In this document: piece after piece, positions 52,164-62,041 of the stretch
How the letters are laid out: the number at the start of each line of letters is the position of its first letter
Numbering within the stretch: position 1 is the first letter of the stretch
NCBI RefSeq assembly: GCF_019219095.1
Contig: NZ_JAHUWH010000002.1
Span: 186,001 to 250,000 of the forward strand
Source: Acidovorax sp. sic0104
GTDB taxonomy: Bacteria > Pseudomonadota > Gammaproteobacteria > Burkholderiales > Burkholderiaceae_C
Reading direction: 5' to 3'
DNA length: 64,000 nt
Translations under genes and position numbers: made by a program
The notes under the pieces: model-generated
Databases searched by the model: none
Seen by the model: only the letters and a program-made list of their open reading frames with translations
What the model was told of the DNA's origin: nothing

Positions 52164-54881
52164 TTATGCGTAGAGCGGGTTGACCTTGTCGGCATTGATG
52201 CCGTACTTGGCGATGGCCTCTGCCACCTTGGCAGCGGGCACCTTGCCTTCTTCGGACAGGGCCTTGAGCGCGGCCACGACGATGTAATGGCGGTTGATCT
52301 CGAAGTGCTCGCGCAGCTTGCTGCGGAAGTCGCTGCGGCCAAAACCGTCGGTGCCCAGCACCTTGTACGTGCGGCCGGCGGGGATGAACGAGCGGATCTG
52401 GTCCGCGTAGTTCTTCATGTAGTCAGTGGAGGCGATCACCGGGCCGGTGGTCTTGCCCAGTTGCTCGGCCACGAACGACGTGCGCGGCGTGTCGGTGGGG
52501 TGCAGCAGGTTCCAGCGCTCGGCGTCCTGGCCGTCGCGGGCCAGTTCGTTGAAGCTCGGGCAGCTCCAGATGCTGGCGGCCACGCCCCAGTCCTTTTCGA
52601 GCAGCTCCTGGGCGAAGAAGGATTCGCGCAGGATGGTGCCGCTGCCCAGCAGTTGCACGGTGGGTGCGTCTGCGGCCAGTGTGGGGGCCTGCTTGCACAG
52701 GTACATGCCCTTGATGATCTGCTCTTCCGTGCCGGGCTGCAGGCCGGGCATGGCGTAGTTCTCGTTGAGCAGCGTCAGGTAATAGAAGACGTTCTCCTGA
52801 CGCTCGACCATGCGCTTCAGGCCATGGTGCATGATCACGCCGACTTCGTGAGCGAAGGTGGGGTCGTAGCTCACGCAGTTGGGGATGGTGCCGGCCAGGA
52901 TGTGGCTGTGGCCGTCTTCGTGCTGCAGGCCTTCGCCGTTGAGCGTCGTGCGGCCCGAAGTTCCGCCCAGCAGGAAGCCGCGGGCCTGCATGTCGCCCGC
53001 CGCCCAGGCCAGGTCGCCGATGCGCTGGAAGCCGAACATCGAGTAGTACACGTAGAACGGGATCATGATCCGGTTGTTCGTGCTGTAGCTGGTGGCAGCG
53101 GCGATCCAGCTGGCCATGCCGCCGGCTTCGTTGATGCCTTCCTGCAGGATCTGGCCGGCCTTGTCTTCCTTGTAGTACATGACCTGGTCGCGGTCGACCG
53201 GGGTGTACAGCTGGCCCTTGGGGTTGTAGATGCCGATCTGGCGGAACAGGCCTTCCATGCCGAAGGTACGGGCTTCGTCCACCAGGATGGGCACGACGCG
53301 CGGGCCCAGGGCCTGGTCGCGCAGCAGCTGCGTCAAGAAGCGCACGTACGCCTGGGTGGTGGAGATTTCACGGCCTTCGGCGGTGGGCTCCAGCACGGCC
53401 TTGAAGGTGTCGAGCGAGGGCACGGTGAAGCTCTCTTCGGCCTTGGGCAGGCGCTTGGGCAGGTAGCCGCCCAGGGCCTTGCGGCGCTCGTGCAGGTACT
53501 GCATTTCGGGCGTGTCGTCGGCCGGCTTGTAGTACGGGATGTCGGCCAGCTGGCTGTCCGGGATCGGGATGTTGAAGCGGTCGCGGATGTACTTGATGTC
53601 TTCGTCCGAGAGCTTCTTGGTCTGGTGCACGGTGTTCTTGCCTTCACCGGCCTTGCCCATGCCGTAGCCCTTGACGGTCTTGACCAGCAGCACGGTGGGC
53701 TGGTCCTTGTGCTCGTTGGCGGCGTGGAAGGCTGCGTAGACCTTGGCGGGCTCGTGGCCGCCGCGGCGCAGCTCGAAGATCTCTTCGTCGGTCATGTGCT
53801 CGACGAGCTTGAGCGTCTCGGGGTAGCGGCCGAAGAAGTTCTTGCGCACGAAGGCACCGTCGTTGGCCTTCATGGCCTGGTAGTCGCCGTCCAGCGTCTC
53901 CATCATCAGCTGCTTGAGCTTGCCGGTCTTGTCGCGGGCCAGCAGCGTGTCCCAGCCGTTGCCCCACAGAAGCTTGATGACGTTCCAGCCGCTGCCGCGG
54001 AATTCGCTCTCGAGCTCCTGCACGATCTTGCCGTTGCCGCGCACCGGGCCGTCCAGGCGCTGCAGGTTGCAGTTGATCACGAAGACCAGGTTGTCGAGGT
54101 TCTCGCGTGCCGCCAGGCCGATGGCGCCCAGCGATTCGGGCTCGTCCATTTCACCGTCGCCGCAGAACACCCAGACCTTGCGGTTGGCGGTGTCGGCAAT
54201 GCCACGGGCGTGCAGGTACTTGAGGAAGCGTGCCTGGTAGATGGCCATCAGCGGGCCCAGGCCCATCGAGACGGTGGGGAACTGCCAGAACTCGGGCATG
54301 AGCTTGGGGTGCGGGTAGCTCGAGAGGCCTTTGCCGTCCACTTCCTGGCGGAAGCTGTCGAGCTGCTCTTCGGTCAGGCGGCCTTCAAGGTAGGCGCGGG
54401 CGTAGATGCCGGGCGAGCTGTGGCCCTGGATGTAGAGCAGGTCGCCGCCGTGCTTTTCGCTGGCGGCGTGCCAGAAGTGATTGAAGCCCGCGCCGAACAT
54501 GCTGGCCACCGAGGCGAAGGAGCCGATGTGGCCGCCCAGGTCACCGCCGTCGGCGGGGTTCAGGCGGTTGGCGCGCACGACCATGGCCATGGCGTTCCAG
54601 CGCATGTAGGCGCGCAGGCGCTTTTCGATGGCGATGTTGCCGGGGCAGTGGGCTTCCTGGTCGGCTTCGATGGTGTTGACGTAGCCCGTATTGGCGGAGA
54701 ACGGCATGTCGATGCTGCTCTGGCGGGCGTGTTCGAGAAGTTGCTCGAGCAGGAAATGGGCGCGCTCAGGGCCCTCCTTGTCGATGACGGCGGACAGGGC
54801 GTCCATCCATTCACGGGTTTCCTGCTGATCGGCATCCGTGCCGATGCCGAAACCGGCCTCTTGGTCGGGCTGAGCTGACAT
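52164..54881 (-). CDS. aceE: Pyruvate dehydrogenase E1 component, homodimeric type
   Basis: A 905-residue E1 that decarboxylates pyruvate with thiamine diphosphate and acetylates E2 lipoyl groups. The cofactor motif GDGEMDEPESLGAIGLAARENL and the preceding SSPGIYARAYLEG are present, as are YTPVDRDQVMYYKEDKAGQILQEGI and NGEGLQHEDGHSHI. Length is typical of the E. coli-like alpha2 enzyme. The start at 54881 has AGGAG six bases upstream. It is the first gene of the aceE-aceF-lpdA operon and divergent from a sensor kinase. Confidence 0.96.
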   Translation of the reverse strand: MSAQPDQEAGFGIGTDADQQETREWMDALSAVIDKEGPERAHFLLEQLLEHARQSSIDMPFSANTGYVNTIEADQEAHCPGNIAIEKRLRAYMRWNAMAMVVRANRLNPADGGDLGGHIGSFASVASMFGAGFNHFWHAASEKHGGDLLYIQGHSSPGIYARAYLEGRLTEEQLDSFRQEVDGKGLSSYPHPKLMPEFWQFPTVSMGLGPLMAIYQARFLKYLHARGIADTANRKVWVFCGDGEMDEPESLGAIGLAARENLDNLVFVINCNLQRLDGPVRGNGKIVQELESEFRGSGWNVIKLLWGNGWDTLLARDKTGKLKQLMMETLDGDYQAMKANDGAFVRKNFFGRYPETLKLVEHMTDEEIFELRRGGHEPAKVYAAFHAANEHKDQPTVLLVKTVKGYGMGKAGEGKNTVHQTKKLSDEDIKYIRDRFNIPIPDSQLADIPYYKPADDTPEMQYLHERRKALGGYLPKRLPKAEESFTVPSLDTFKAVLEPTAEGREISTTQAYVRFLTQLLRDQALGPRVVPILVDEARTFGMEGLFRQIGIYNPKGQLYTPVDRDQVMYYKEDKAGQILQEGINEAGGMASWIAAATSYSTNNRIMIPFYVYYSMFGFQRIGDLAWAAGDMQARGFLLGGTSGRTTLNGEGLQHEDGHSHILAGTIPNCVSYDPTFAHEVGVIMHHGLKRMVERQENVFYYLTLLNENYAMPGLQPGTEEQIIKGMYLCKQAPTLAADAPTVQLLGSGTILRESFFAQELLEKDWGVAASIWSCPSFNELARDGQDAERWNLLHPTDTPRTSFVAEQLGKTTGPVIASTDYMKNYADQIRSFIPAGRTYKVLGTDGFGRSDFRSKLREHFEINRHYIVVAALKALSEEGKVPAAKVAEAIAKYGINADKVNPLYA

Positions 54882-54974
54882 GCTTGTCTCCTGTAGGTGT
54901 GGCAGCAAATTTAGGTCGTTGGCTCTAGTTTCGCATATTTTTCTACAATTTCAAATGGTGCCTTTGCATTTCAT

Positions 54975-54995
54975 ATTGCAAGAAAATGCTGCAAT
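54975..54995. promoter_or_regulatory. Inverted repeat between aceE and the sensor kinase
   Basis: ATTGCA and TGCAAT are separated by nine bases (ATTGCAAGAAAATGC, then TGCAAT), in the A+T-rich divergent promoter region 94 bases upstream of aceE and 54 bases before the kinase. A further TTGCA lies nearby at 54964. It is a candidate operator for pdh control. Confidence 0.45.
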
Positions 54996-55048
54996 CGCAC
55001 AAAATCCAGCGAACAGGCATGCACCCTCGGCTCCCCTACACTCGCAGT

Positions 55049-57610
55049 ATGGACTCCCTGCCCTCCGCCCCCCCTCCCACGGCCCCGGCCGTGGCCGCGC
55101 CTATCCGCTGGTGGCGCAAGTGGTGGCGCGGACTCTCGCCCACCCGGCAGGACCGGTTTGCGGCACTGGCGCCCCTGGCCGCCGTCCTGATGTTTCTGGC
55201 CGCCATCGTGGCGGCGTTCTGGTATTTGAGGGCCGAAGAGGCGGAGCGGGAACAGGAAGCCCTGCGCCGCGACGTGGAATACGCCCAACAGCGCGTGCGC
55301 CTGCGTCTGCTGGAGCGGCAGGAACAGCTCATGCGCATCGCCCGCGACCTCTCCAACCAGGAGCTGGAGCGCTCCGAGTTCGTGAGCCGTGCCGAAACGC
55401 TGATCAGCCAGTACCCCGAGTTGCAGGCCATCACCTGGATCGACGAGCGCCGCCGCATCCGCGCAAGCCATGCCGCGCCCACCCTGGCCAGCAGCGACCT
55501 GCGTATCGCCGGCGAAGTTCTCAAGCCCGGCGACACGGCCGACACCTTCGGACTGGCGCGCGACCTGCAGCAACCCGTGTACGCCCAGCCGGCGGCGACG
55601 GCGGGCGACTCCACGCCCCTGCTGCAGCTGCAAGTCCCGCTGAACAACCAGGGCAAGTTCAGCGGCGTGGTGCTCGGCGAATATTCCATCGACAGCCTGC
55701 TGCGCTACGGCACCCCCACCGAGGTGCTGGCACGCTATGCCGTGACGCTGCTGGACGGCAAGAACCAGGTGCTGGCCGGCACGCCGTTGGGGCCGCGCAA
55801 TACCGCCACACAGTTTCTGCCGTGGGCATCGCGTGCCAACGAATATGAAGTGCCCGTATCGCCCGTGGGCAACGGCCTGGTGCTGAAGGCACAGGCCTAT
55901 CGCACGTCCCTGGGCGTGGTGGGCAGCGGGCTGTTCTGGCTGGTGGGCACGCTCTCGGCCATGACCGCGTGGATGCTGATCGCCACCTGGCGGCACACGC
56001 GCCGGCGCATGCAGGCGCAGCAGGCCCTGGTGGCAGAGACCAATTTCCGCCGCGCGATGGAGAACTCCATTCTCACCGGCATGCGCGCCCTCGACATGGA
56101 AGGCCGCATCACCTATGTGAACGCCGCCTTCTGCCAGATGACGGGCTGGAGCGAGGCCGAGCTCGTGGGCCTGAAAGCGCCCTTCCCCTACTGGCCCGAC
56201 TCCGACCACGAGGCGCTGCACGCCAAGCTGCGCGACGAGCTCTCCGGCAAGACCATCGTGGGCGGCTTTCAGGTGCGGGTGCGGCGCAAGAGCGGCACGC
56301 TGTTCGACGCGCGGCTGTACGTGTCGCCGTTGATCGATGCGCGCGGCCACCAGACCGGCTGGATGACGTCGATGACGGACATCACCGAGCCCAACCGCAT
56401 CCGCGAGCAGCTGTCGGCCTCGCACGAGCGCTTCACCATCGTGCTGGAGTCGCTGGACGCCTCGGTGTCGGTGGCCCCTCTGGGCAGCGAGGAACTGCTG
56501 TTCGCCAACAAGCTCTACCGCCAATGGTTCGGCTCGCAGACCGGCGGCCACCTGCAGCTGGTGGCGCAGGCCGGCGTGGTGCCCGTGGCCGGCAACAACC
56601 CCACGGGCATGGACGACGAGGACGGGCTGATGGGCCTGCCGACCGACCCGCTCACCAGCGCCCGCACCGAGAACGCCGAGATCTACCTGCCCGACCTGGG
56701 CAAGTGGCTGGAAGTGCGCTCGCGTTACCTGAATTGGGTGGACGGGCGCCTGGCGCAGATGGTGATCGCCACCGACATCACGCCGCGCCGCCAAGCGGAG
56801 GAACAGGCGTCGCGCCAGGCCGAACGTGCCCAGTCCGTGAGCCGCCTGATCACCATGGGCGAGATGGCCTCCAGCGTGGCCCACGAGCTCAACCAGCCAC
56901 TCACCGCCATCAACAATTACTGCAGCGGCATGGTCTCGCGCATCCAGAGCGGCCAGTTGACCGAAGAAGCACTGCTGACCGCATTGCAGAAGACGGCCCA
57001 CCAGGCCCAACGGGCCGGCCAGATCATCCAGCGCATCCGCGCCTTTGTGAAAAAGAGCGAGCCCAACCGCACGCTGGCCGATGTGCACTCGATGGTGAAC
57101 GAAGCCGTGGAGCTGGCCGACATCGAACTGCGCCGGCACAACGTGCGGCTCACGCACTACGTGGCAGCCCGCCTTCCACCCGTGATGGCCGACACCATCC
57201 TGATCGAGCAGGTGCTGGTCAACCTGATGAAGAACGGCGCAGAGTCCATCCAGCAGGCCAACCGCCCCGCGGCGGGCCGCAGCGTGGAGCTACGCGTGGT
57301 ACCCAAGCACGTGGAAGACCGCCAGGGGGTGGAGTTCTCGGTGCAGGACACCGGCAAGGGCCTGGCGCCGGAGGTACTCGAACGACTGTTCGAAGCGTTC
57401 TTCTCCACCAAGGCCGAAGGCATGGGCATGGGCCTCAATTTGTGCCGCAGCATCGTCGAGTCGCACCAGGGCCGGATGCAGGCGGAGAACCTCTACAATG
57501 GCCCGGAGGTCATTGGCTGCAGGTTCTTCTTCTGGCTGCCGCTCGCCAAACCTGCGGATGCCACTACAAATTCTGTAGCAAACGTACAAACCCCAAGGAC
57601 AATTGCATGA
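55049..57610 (+). CDS. Membrane sensor histidine kinase with two PAS domains
   Basis: An 853-residue two-component kinase. Helix 1 (about 40-60) and helix 2 (about 290-313) flank a periplasmic sensor of about 230 residues with a coiled start (VRLRLLERQEQLMRIARDLS). Two PAS domains follow (about 331-455 and 456-595). The phosphoacceptor is His612 in SSVAHELNQPLTAINNYC, and the ATPase has NLMKNGAES, DTGKGLAPEVLERLFEAFFS and GMGMGLNLCRSIVESH. The architecture is close to FixL/DctB-like kinases. The stop overlaps the response regulator start (ATGA). A repeat copy sits near its 3' end. Confidence 0.9.
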   Translation: MDSLPSAPPPTAPAVAAPIRWWRKWWRGLSPTRQDRFAALAPLAAVLMFLAAIVAAFWYLRAEEAEREQEALRRDVEYAQQRVRLRLLERQEQLMRIARDLSNQELERSEFVSRAETLISQYPELQAITWIDERRRIRASHAAPTLASSDLRIAGEVLKPGDTADTFGLARDLQQPVYAQPAATAGDSTPLLQLQVPLNNQGKFSGVVLGEYSIDSLLRYGTPTEVLARYAVTLLDGKNQVLAGTPLGPRNTATQFLPWASRANEYEVPVSPVGNGLVLKAQAYRTSLGVVGSGLFWLVGTLSAMTAWMLIATWRHTRRRMQAQQALVAETNFRRAMENSILTGMRALDMEGRITYVNAAFCQMTGWSEAELVGLKAPFPYWPDSDHEALHAKLRDELSGKTIVGGFQVRVRRKSGTLFDARLYVSPLIDARGHQTGWMTSMTDITEPNRIREQLSASHERFTIVLESLDASVSVAPLGSEELLFANKLYRQWFGSQTGGHLQLVAQAGVVPVAGNNPTGMDDEDGLMGLPTDPLTSARTENAEIYLPDLGKWLEVRSRYLNWVDGRLAQMVIATDITPRRQAEEQASRQAERAQSVSRLITMGEMASSVAHELNQPLTAINNYCSGMVSRIQSGQLTEEALLTALQKTAHQAQRAGQIIQRIRAFVKKSEPNRTLADVHSMVNEAVELADIELRRHNVRLTHYVAARLPPVMADTILIEQVLVNLMKNGAESIQQANRPAAGRSVELRVVPKHVEDRQGVEFSVQDTGKGLAPEVLERLFEAFFSTKAEGMGMGLNLCRSIVESHQGRMQAENLYNGPEVIGCRFFFWLPLAKPADATTNSVANVQTPRTIA
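57558..57580. repeat. Dispersed CTACAAATTCTGTAG repeat copy
   Basis: GCCACTACAAATTCTGTAGC near the 3' end of the kinase gene has matching CTACA/TGTAG arms. It resembles the short A+T-rich dispersed repeat family and encodes part of the non-conserved kinase tail. Confidence 0.35.
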
Positions 57611-58233
57611 GCTTGATTCCGAAAAAAGGCACCGTCTACGTTGTGGATGACGACGAGGCGGTTCGCGACTCCCTGCAGTGGCTGCTGGAAGGCAAGGACT
57701 ACCGGGTGCGCTGCTTTGATTCGGCCGAGACTTTCCTCTCGCGCTACGACCCGCGCGAAGTGGCGTGCCTGATCGTCGACATCCGCATGGGCGGCATGAC
57801 GGGCCTGGAGCTGCAGGACCGCCTCATCGAGCGCAAGTCGCCCCTGCCCATCGTCTTCATCACCGGCCATGGAGACGTACCCATGGCCGTGAACACCATG
57901 AAGAAGGGCGCGCTGGATTTCATCCAGAAGCCCTTCAATGAAGAAGAACTGGTGGGACTGGTCGAGCGCATGCTGGACCACGCCCGGGAAGCCTTCGCCG
58001 GCTACCAGCAGGCCGCCAGCCGCGACGCCCTGCTCTCCAAGCTGACCAGCCGCGAAGCCCAGGTGCTCGAACGCATAGTCGCCGGCCGCCTGAACAAGCA
58101 GATCGCCGACGACCTCGGCATCAGCATCAAGACGGTGGAGGCGCACCGTGCCAACATCATGGAAAAGCTCAACGCCAACACCGTGGCCGACCTGCTCAAG
58201 ATCGCACTGGGCCAGAACGCCCCCAAGGGTTGA
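57607..58233 (+). CDS. FixJ/NarL-type response regulator
   Basis: A 208-residue regulator with an N-terminal receiver (YVVDDDEAVRDSL, phospho-acceptor Asp58 in CLIVDIRMGG, Lys in DFIQKPF) and a C-terminal LuxR-type helix-turn-helix (LTSREAQVLERIVAGRLNKQIADDLGISIKTVEAHRANIMEKL). The FNEEELVGLVERML linker joins them. Its ATG overlaps the sensor kinase stop, so it is the cognate partner. The pair is divergent from the pdh operon, so control of aceE is plausible but unproven. Confidence 0.92.
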   Translation: MSLIPKKGTVYVVDDDEAVRDSLQWLLEGKDYRVRCFDSAETFLSRYDPREVACLIVDIRMGGMTGLELQDRLIERKSPLPIVFITGHGDVPMAVNTMKKGALDFIQKPFNEEELVGLVERMLDHAREAFAGYQQAASRDALLSKLTSREAQVLERIVAGRLNKQIADDLGISIKTVEAHRANIMEKLNANTVADLLKIALGQNAPKG

Positions 58234-58254
58234 ACGGGCAGCAGATTGCTCACA

Positions 58255-58300
58255 TTCTCATAGCTACTTGCGCTTGACCACAAAGCGCCAGCAGCCATTT
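58255..58300. repeat. Dispersed ATAGCTACTTGCGCTTG repeat copy
   Basis: The gap before folD holds CATAGCTACTTGCGCTTGAC and ACAAAGCGCCAGCAGCC, which can pair. This is the clearest copy of the short dispersed repeat in the window. Confidence 0.55.
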
Positions 58301-58318
58301 TGACTCGGTATTTTTGAC

Positions 58319-59173
58319 ATGACAGCACAGCTCATCGACGGCAACGCCCTCTCCCGCCAACTGCGCAGCGAGGTCGCCCAGCGCGCCGCCGCGCTCACCG
58401 CACGGGGCCACCAGCCTGGCCTGGCGGTCATCCTGGTGGGTGAAGATCCAGCGTCGGCTGTCTATGTCCGCAACAAGATCAAGGCCTGCGAAGACAGCGG
58501 CGTGCGGTCGATCTTTGAAAAGTACGATGCCGACCTGACGGAAGCTGCGCTGCTCGAACGCATTGCGGCCTTGAATGCCGACCCTGCCGTGCATGGCATC
58601 CTGGTCCAGATGCCGCTGCCCAAGCACATCGACCCCCACAAGGTGATTGAAGCCATCGCAACGGCCAAGGATGTGGATGGCTATTCCGTGCTCTCCGCCG
58701 GAGAGCTCATGGCGGGCCTGGACGGGTTCCGCCCCTGCACGCCCTACGGCAGCATGAAGCTGATCGAGTCCACGGGTCAGTCGATCAAGGGCAAGCACGC
58801 TGTCGTCATCGGCCGCAGCAACACCGTGGGCAAGCCCATGGCGCTGCTGCTGCTGCAGGCCAACGCCACCGTGACCATCACCCACAGCGGCACGCCCGAC
58901 CTGGGCTACCACACCCGCCAGGCGGACATCGTGGTGGCAGCCGTGGGCCGCGCCAACACACTGACAGCCGACATGGTCAAGCCTGGTGCCATCGTCATTG
59001 ACGTCGGCATCAACCGCAAGGCGGACGGCAAGCTCTGCGGCGACGTCGACTTCGACGGCGTGAAGGAAGTCGCCGGCTGGATCACCCCCGTCCCTGGCGG
59101 GGTCGGGCCCATGACCATTACCATGCTGCTGGTGAACACCATCGAGGCAGCCGAACGCACCGCCGAGCACTGA
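58319..59173 (+). CDS. folD: Methylenetetrahydrofolate dehydrogenase/cyclohydrolase
   Basis: A 284-residue bifunctional cytosolic enzyme that interconverts 5,10-methylene- and 10-formyl-tetrahydrofolate with NADP. Conserved blocks are [23 protein letters not shown] (Lys in the catalytic helix), [34 protein letters not shown] and [18 protein letters not shown]. Length is normal. It stands 85 bases after the response regulator with a repeat in the gap, and 93 bases before the M3 peptidase gene. Confidence 0.95.
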   Translation: MTAQLIDGNALSRQLRSEVAQRAAALTARGHQPGLAVILVGEDPASAVYVRNKIKACEDSGVRSIFEKYDADLTEAALLERIAALNADPAVHGILVQMPLPKHIDPHKVIEAIATAKDVDGYSVLSAGELMAGLDGFRPCTPYGSMKLIESTGQSIKGKHAVVIGRSNTVGKPMALLLLQANATVTITHSGTPDLGYHTRQADIVVAAVGRANTLTADMVKPGAIVIDVGINRKADGKLCGDVDFDGVKEVAGWITPVPGGVGPMTITMLLVNTIEAAERTAEH

Positions 59174-59266
59174 GCGCCGCTGGCCGAAAAGCCCTGGCGA
59201 CTGTCTGCGACTGCGCTGGCTGCCTTGCAACTTGAACCAACGCCTCCCGGCGCCATCTACCTTCGC

Positions 59267-61312
59267 ATGAGCAACGCCCTTCTCGACTTCTCTGGCCTTC
59301 CCCCCTTCGACAGCGTCCGCCCCGAGGACGTCGCGCCCGCCATGGACGTGTTGCTGGAACGGGCCAGCGTGGCGCTGGAAACCGTCACCGCACCCGACTT
59401 CCCCGCCCGCTGGGATGCCATCGCCAAGGTGCTGGATGTGGCGACCGAGCAGTTGGGAATGGCCTGGGGCGCTGTCAGCCACCTCAACAGCGTGGCCGAC
59501 ACGCCGGAGCTGCGCGCTGCATACAACGCCGCCCTGCCCCGGGTGACCGAATTCTGGACCCGCCTGGGCGCTGACGAACGCCTGTACGCCAAGTACAAGG
59601 CCATCGACCCGGCCACCCTCACGGCCGAGCAGCGCCAGGCTCACCGCAACGCCGTGCGCAACTTTGTTCTTTCAGGCGCAGAGCTGACCGGCCCCGCCAA
59701 GGAGCGCTTCGCTCAAATCCAGGAGCGCCAGGCCGAACTCTCCCAGAAGTTCAGCGAAAACGCGCTCGACGCAACCGACGCGTACGCCTACTACGCCACC
59801 GCCGACGAACTGGACGGCATCCCGGCCGACGTGCAGCAGGCTGCGCTGGCAGCCGCCCAGGCCGACGGCAAGGACGGCTACAAGCTCACGTTGAAGATGC
59901 CGTGCTACCTGCCGGTGATGCAGTTCGCCACGCGCAGCGACCTGCGCGAAAAGCTGTACCGCGCCTATGTGACACGCGCTTCCGATCAGGCCGAAGGCGA
60001 TGCCCGCAAGTTCGACAACACCGCGCTGATTGGCGAAATCCTGGCCCTGCGCAGCGAAGAAGCCCGGCTGCTGGGCTACGCCAACTTTGGCGAAGTGTCC
60101 GTGGTGCCCAAGATGGCGCAGTCGCCCGCGCAGGTGATTGGTTTCCTGCGCGACCTGGCCCGCCGCGCTCGCCCCTATGCTGAAAAGGACATTGCAGACC
60201 TGCGCACATTTGCCGCAGAAAAGCTGTCGCTGACCGACCCCCAGGCCTGGGACTGGCCCTACATCTCCGAAAAACTCAAGGAGGCCCGCTATGCCTTCAG
60301 CGAGCAGGAGGTCAAGGAGTATTTCACGGCACCCAAGGTGCTGGCAGGCCTCTTCAAGATCATCGAAACCCTGTTCGAGGTCTCCATCCGCCGCGACAGC
60401 GCCCCGGTCTGGAACCCGGCCGTGGAGTTCTATCGCATCGAGCGTGGCAACACGCTGGTCGGCCAGTTCTACCTGGACCAGCCGGCCCGCACCGGCAAGC
60501 GCGGCGGAGCCTGGATGGACGACGTGCGCGCTCGCTGGCTGCGCCCCGACACCGGCCTGCTGCAAACCCCCGTGGCGCACCTGGTCTGCAACTTCGCCAG
60601 CGGCGTGGACGGCAAGCCGCCGCTGCTGACGCACGACGACGTGATCACGCTGTTCCACGAATTCGGCCACGGGCTGCACCACATGCTGACCCAGGTGAAC
60701 GAGCGTGATGTATCGGGCATCGGCGGTGTGGAATGGGATGCGGTCGAGCTGCCCAGCCAGTTCATGGAAAATTTCTGCTGGGAGTGGGATGTGCTCAAGC
60801 ACATGACGGCCCACGTGGACACCGGGGCTCCGCTGCCCCGGGCACTGTTCGACAAGATGATCGCGGCCAAGAACTTCCAGAGCGGCATGCAGACACTGCG
60901 CCAGATCGAGTTCTCGCTCTTCGACATGCTGCTGCACACCGAGCACGACCCGGCCAAGGACTTCATGCCCCTGTTGGCCCAGGTGCGAGACGAAGTCTCG
61001 GTGCTGAACCCACCCGCCTTCAGCCGCACCGCCCACACGTTCAGCCACATCTTTGCAGGTGGCTACGCTGCAGGCTACTACAGCTACAAGTGGGCTGAAG
61101 TGCTGAGCGCGGACGCCTACGCCGCTTTTGAAGAAACTGCCGGCAGCGATGGCCTGCCCAGCACCGAAACCGGCCGCCGCTACCGGGAGGCCATCCTGGA
61201 GGCCGGCGGCAGCCGCCCTGCCATGGACTCGTTCAAGGCATTCAGGGGTCGCGAGCCCAATCTGGATGCCTTGCTGCGCCACCAGGGCATGGCAGAAGCA
61301 CCCGCCGCGTAA
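59267..61312 (+). CDS. prlC: M3-family oligopeptidase A type
   Basis: A 681-residue zinc metallopeptidase of the PrlC/OpdA group, which degrades oligopeptides such as cleaved signal peptides in the cytoplasm. The zinc motif is LFHEFGHGLHHML near residue 463, and the third ligand Glu follows about 25 residues later in VELPSQFMENFCWEWD. Length matches. ATG 59267 begins the conserved FSGLPPFDSVRPEDV region. No ribosome site is strong. Symbol by family similarity. Confidence 0.9.
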   Translation: MSNALLDFSGLPPFDSVRPEDVAPAMDVLLERASVALETVTAPDFPARWDAIAKVLDVATEQLGMAWGAVSHLNSVADTPELRAAYNAALPRVTEFWTRLGADERLYAKYKAIDPATLTAEQRQAHRNAVRNFVLSGAELTGPAKERFAQIQERQAELSQKFSENALDATDAYAYYATADELDGIPADVQQAALAAAQADGKDGYKLTLKMPCYLPVMQFATRSDLREKLYRAYVTRASDQAEGDARKFDNTALIGEILALRSEEARLLGYANFGEVSVVPKMAQSPAQVIGFLRDLARRARPYAEKDIADLRTFAAEKLSLTDPQAWDWPYISEKLKEARYAFSEQEVKEYFTAPKVLAGLFKIIETLFEVSIRRDSAPVWNPAVEFYRIERGNTLVGQFYLDQPARTGKRGGAWMDDVRARWLRPDTGLLQTPVAHLVCNFASGVDGKPPLLTHDDVITLFHEFGHGLHHMLTQVNERDVSGIGGVEWDAVELPSQFMENFCWEWDVLKHMTAHVDTGAPLPRALFDKMIAAKNFQSGMQTLRQIEFSLFDMLLHTEHDPAKDFMPLLAQVRDEVSVLNPPAFSRTAHTFSHIFAGGYAAGYYSYKWAEVLSADAYAAFEETAGSDGLPSTETGRRYREAILEAGGSRPAMDSFKAFRGREPNLDALLRHQGMAEAPAA

Positions 61313-61387
61313 AGGAAGGCCCCAGGCGCCCAGCACCGCGATGCCGCGTGACGGGCCGCTGACACCCACGAGTGAGGAGAATTGAAC

Positions 61388-62041
61388 ATGCACAAGCCAC
61401 TGACCGCCCCCCTGCTGGCGTCCCTGCTGATGACTCTGGCCTGCGGCAGCGCCCACGCGCAGGGCGTCTACCGCATCGTCGGGCCGGACGGCAAGGTGAC
61501 GTTTTCCGACCGCCCACCGGCCGATGGCAACGCGCAACCCGCGCGCGCAGCAGGCGCAGCGGCCACCTCGGCAACCGACAACCTTCCCTTTGCATTGCGC
61601 CAGGTGTCAGGGCGCTTTCCGGTCACGCTGTACACCAGCAACGACTGCACCCCTTGCACATCCGCACGGAACTTCCTGACCTCTCGCGGCATTCCGTTCA
61701 CCGAACGCACGATCTCGAGCAATGAAGACCTCGCCGCGCTCCAGAAGCTGAGCAACAGCACCAGCCTGCCGTTTGGCACGGTTGGAAGCCAGCACCTCGT
61801 CGGGTTCTCGGAGGCCGAATGGTCGCAGTACCTTGACGCTGCAGGCTACCCTCAGCAGTCGCAACTGCCGCGCAACTACCGCCAGCCGGCGCCGACGCCG
61901 CTGGTTGCGGTCAAGGCCGCAGAGCCAGCTGCGGCACCTGCGTCCACCCCTGCCACGGCGCCAGCCAACGCCCGGGTACGGCCAGCCGTGCCAGCCAACG
62001 ACGGCTCGGCGCCGAGCAATCCTGCGGGCATTCGGTTCTGA
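61388..62041 (+). CDS. Exported DUF4124-glutaredoxin fusion protein
   Basis: A 217-residue protein with a Sec signal peptide (about 1-25, LTAPLLASLLMTLACGSAHAQ). A DUF4124 stretch follows (VYRIVGPDGKVTFSDRPP), then a glutaredoxin-like domain (about 75-155) with CTPC in YTSNDCTPCTSAR, FLTSRGIPFTERTI and LPFGTVGSQ. A Pro/Ala tail ends it. A glutaredoxin fold in the periplasm would work with disulfides rather than glutathione, an inference. GGAG precedes ATG 61388. Its stop abuts the rpiA stop with no gap. Confidence 0.85.
   Translation: MHKPLTAPLLASLLMTLACGSAHAQGVYRIVGPDGKVTFSDRPPADGNAQPARAAGAAATSATDNLPFALRQVSGRFPVTLYTSNDCTPCTSARNFLTSRGIPFTERTISSNEDLAALQKLSNSTSLPFGTVGSQHLVGFSEAEWSQYLDAAGYPQQSQLPRNYRQPAPTPLVAVKAAEPAAAPASTPATAPANARVRPAVPANDGSAPSNPAGIRF

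Noticed and set aside
51066-54878. Very long open frame antisense to aceE and aceF
   Set aside because: A by-product of high GC codon use; the peptide is His/Val/Gly-rich without domains, and aceE/aceF are unambiguous.
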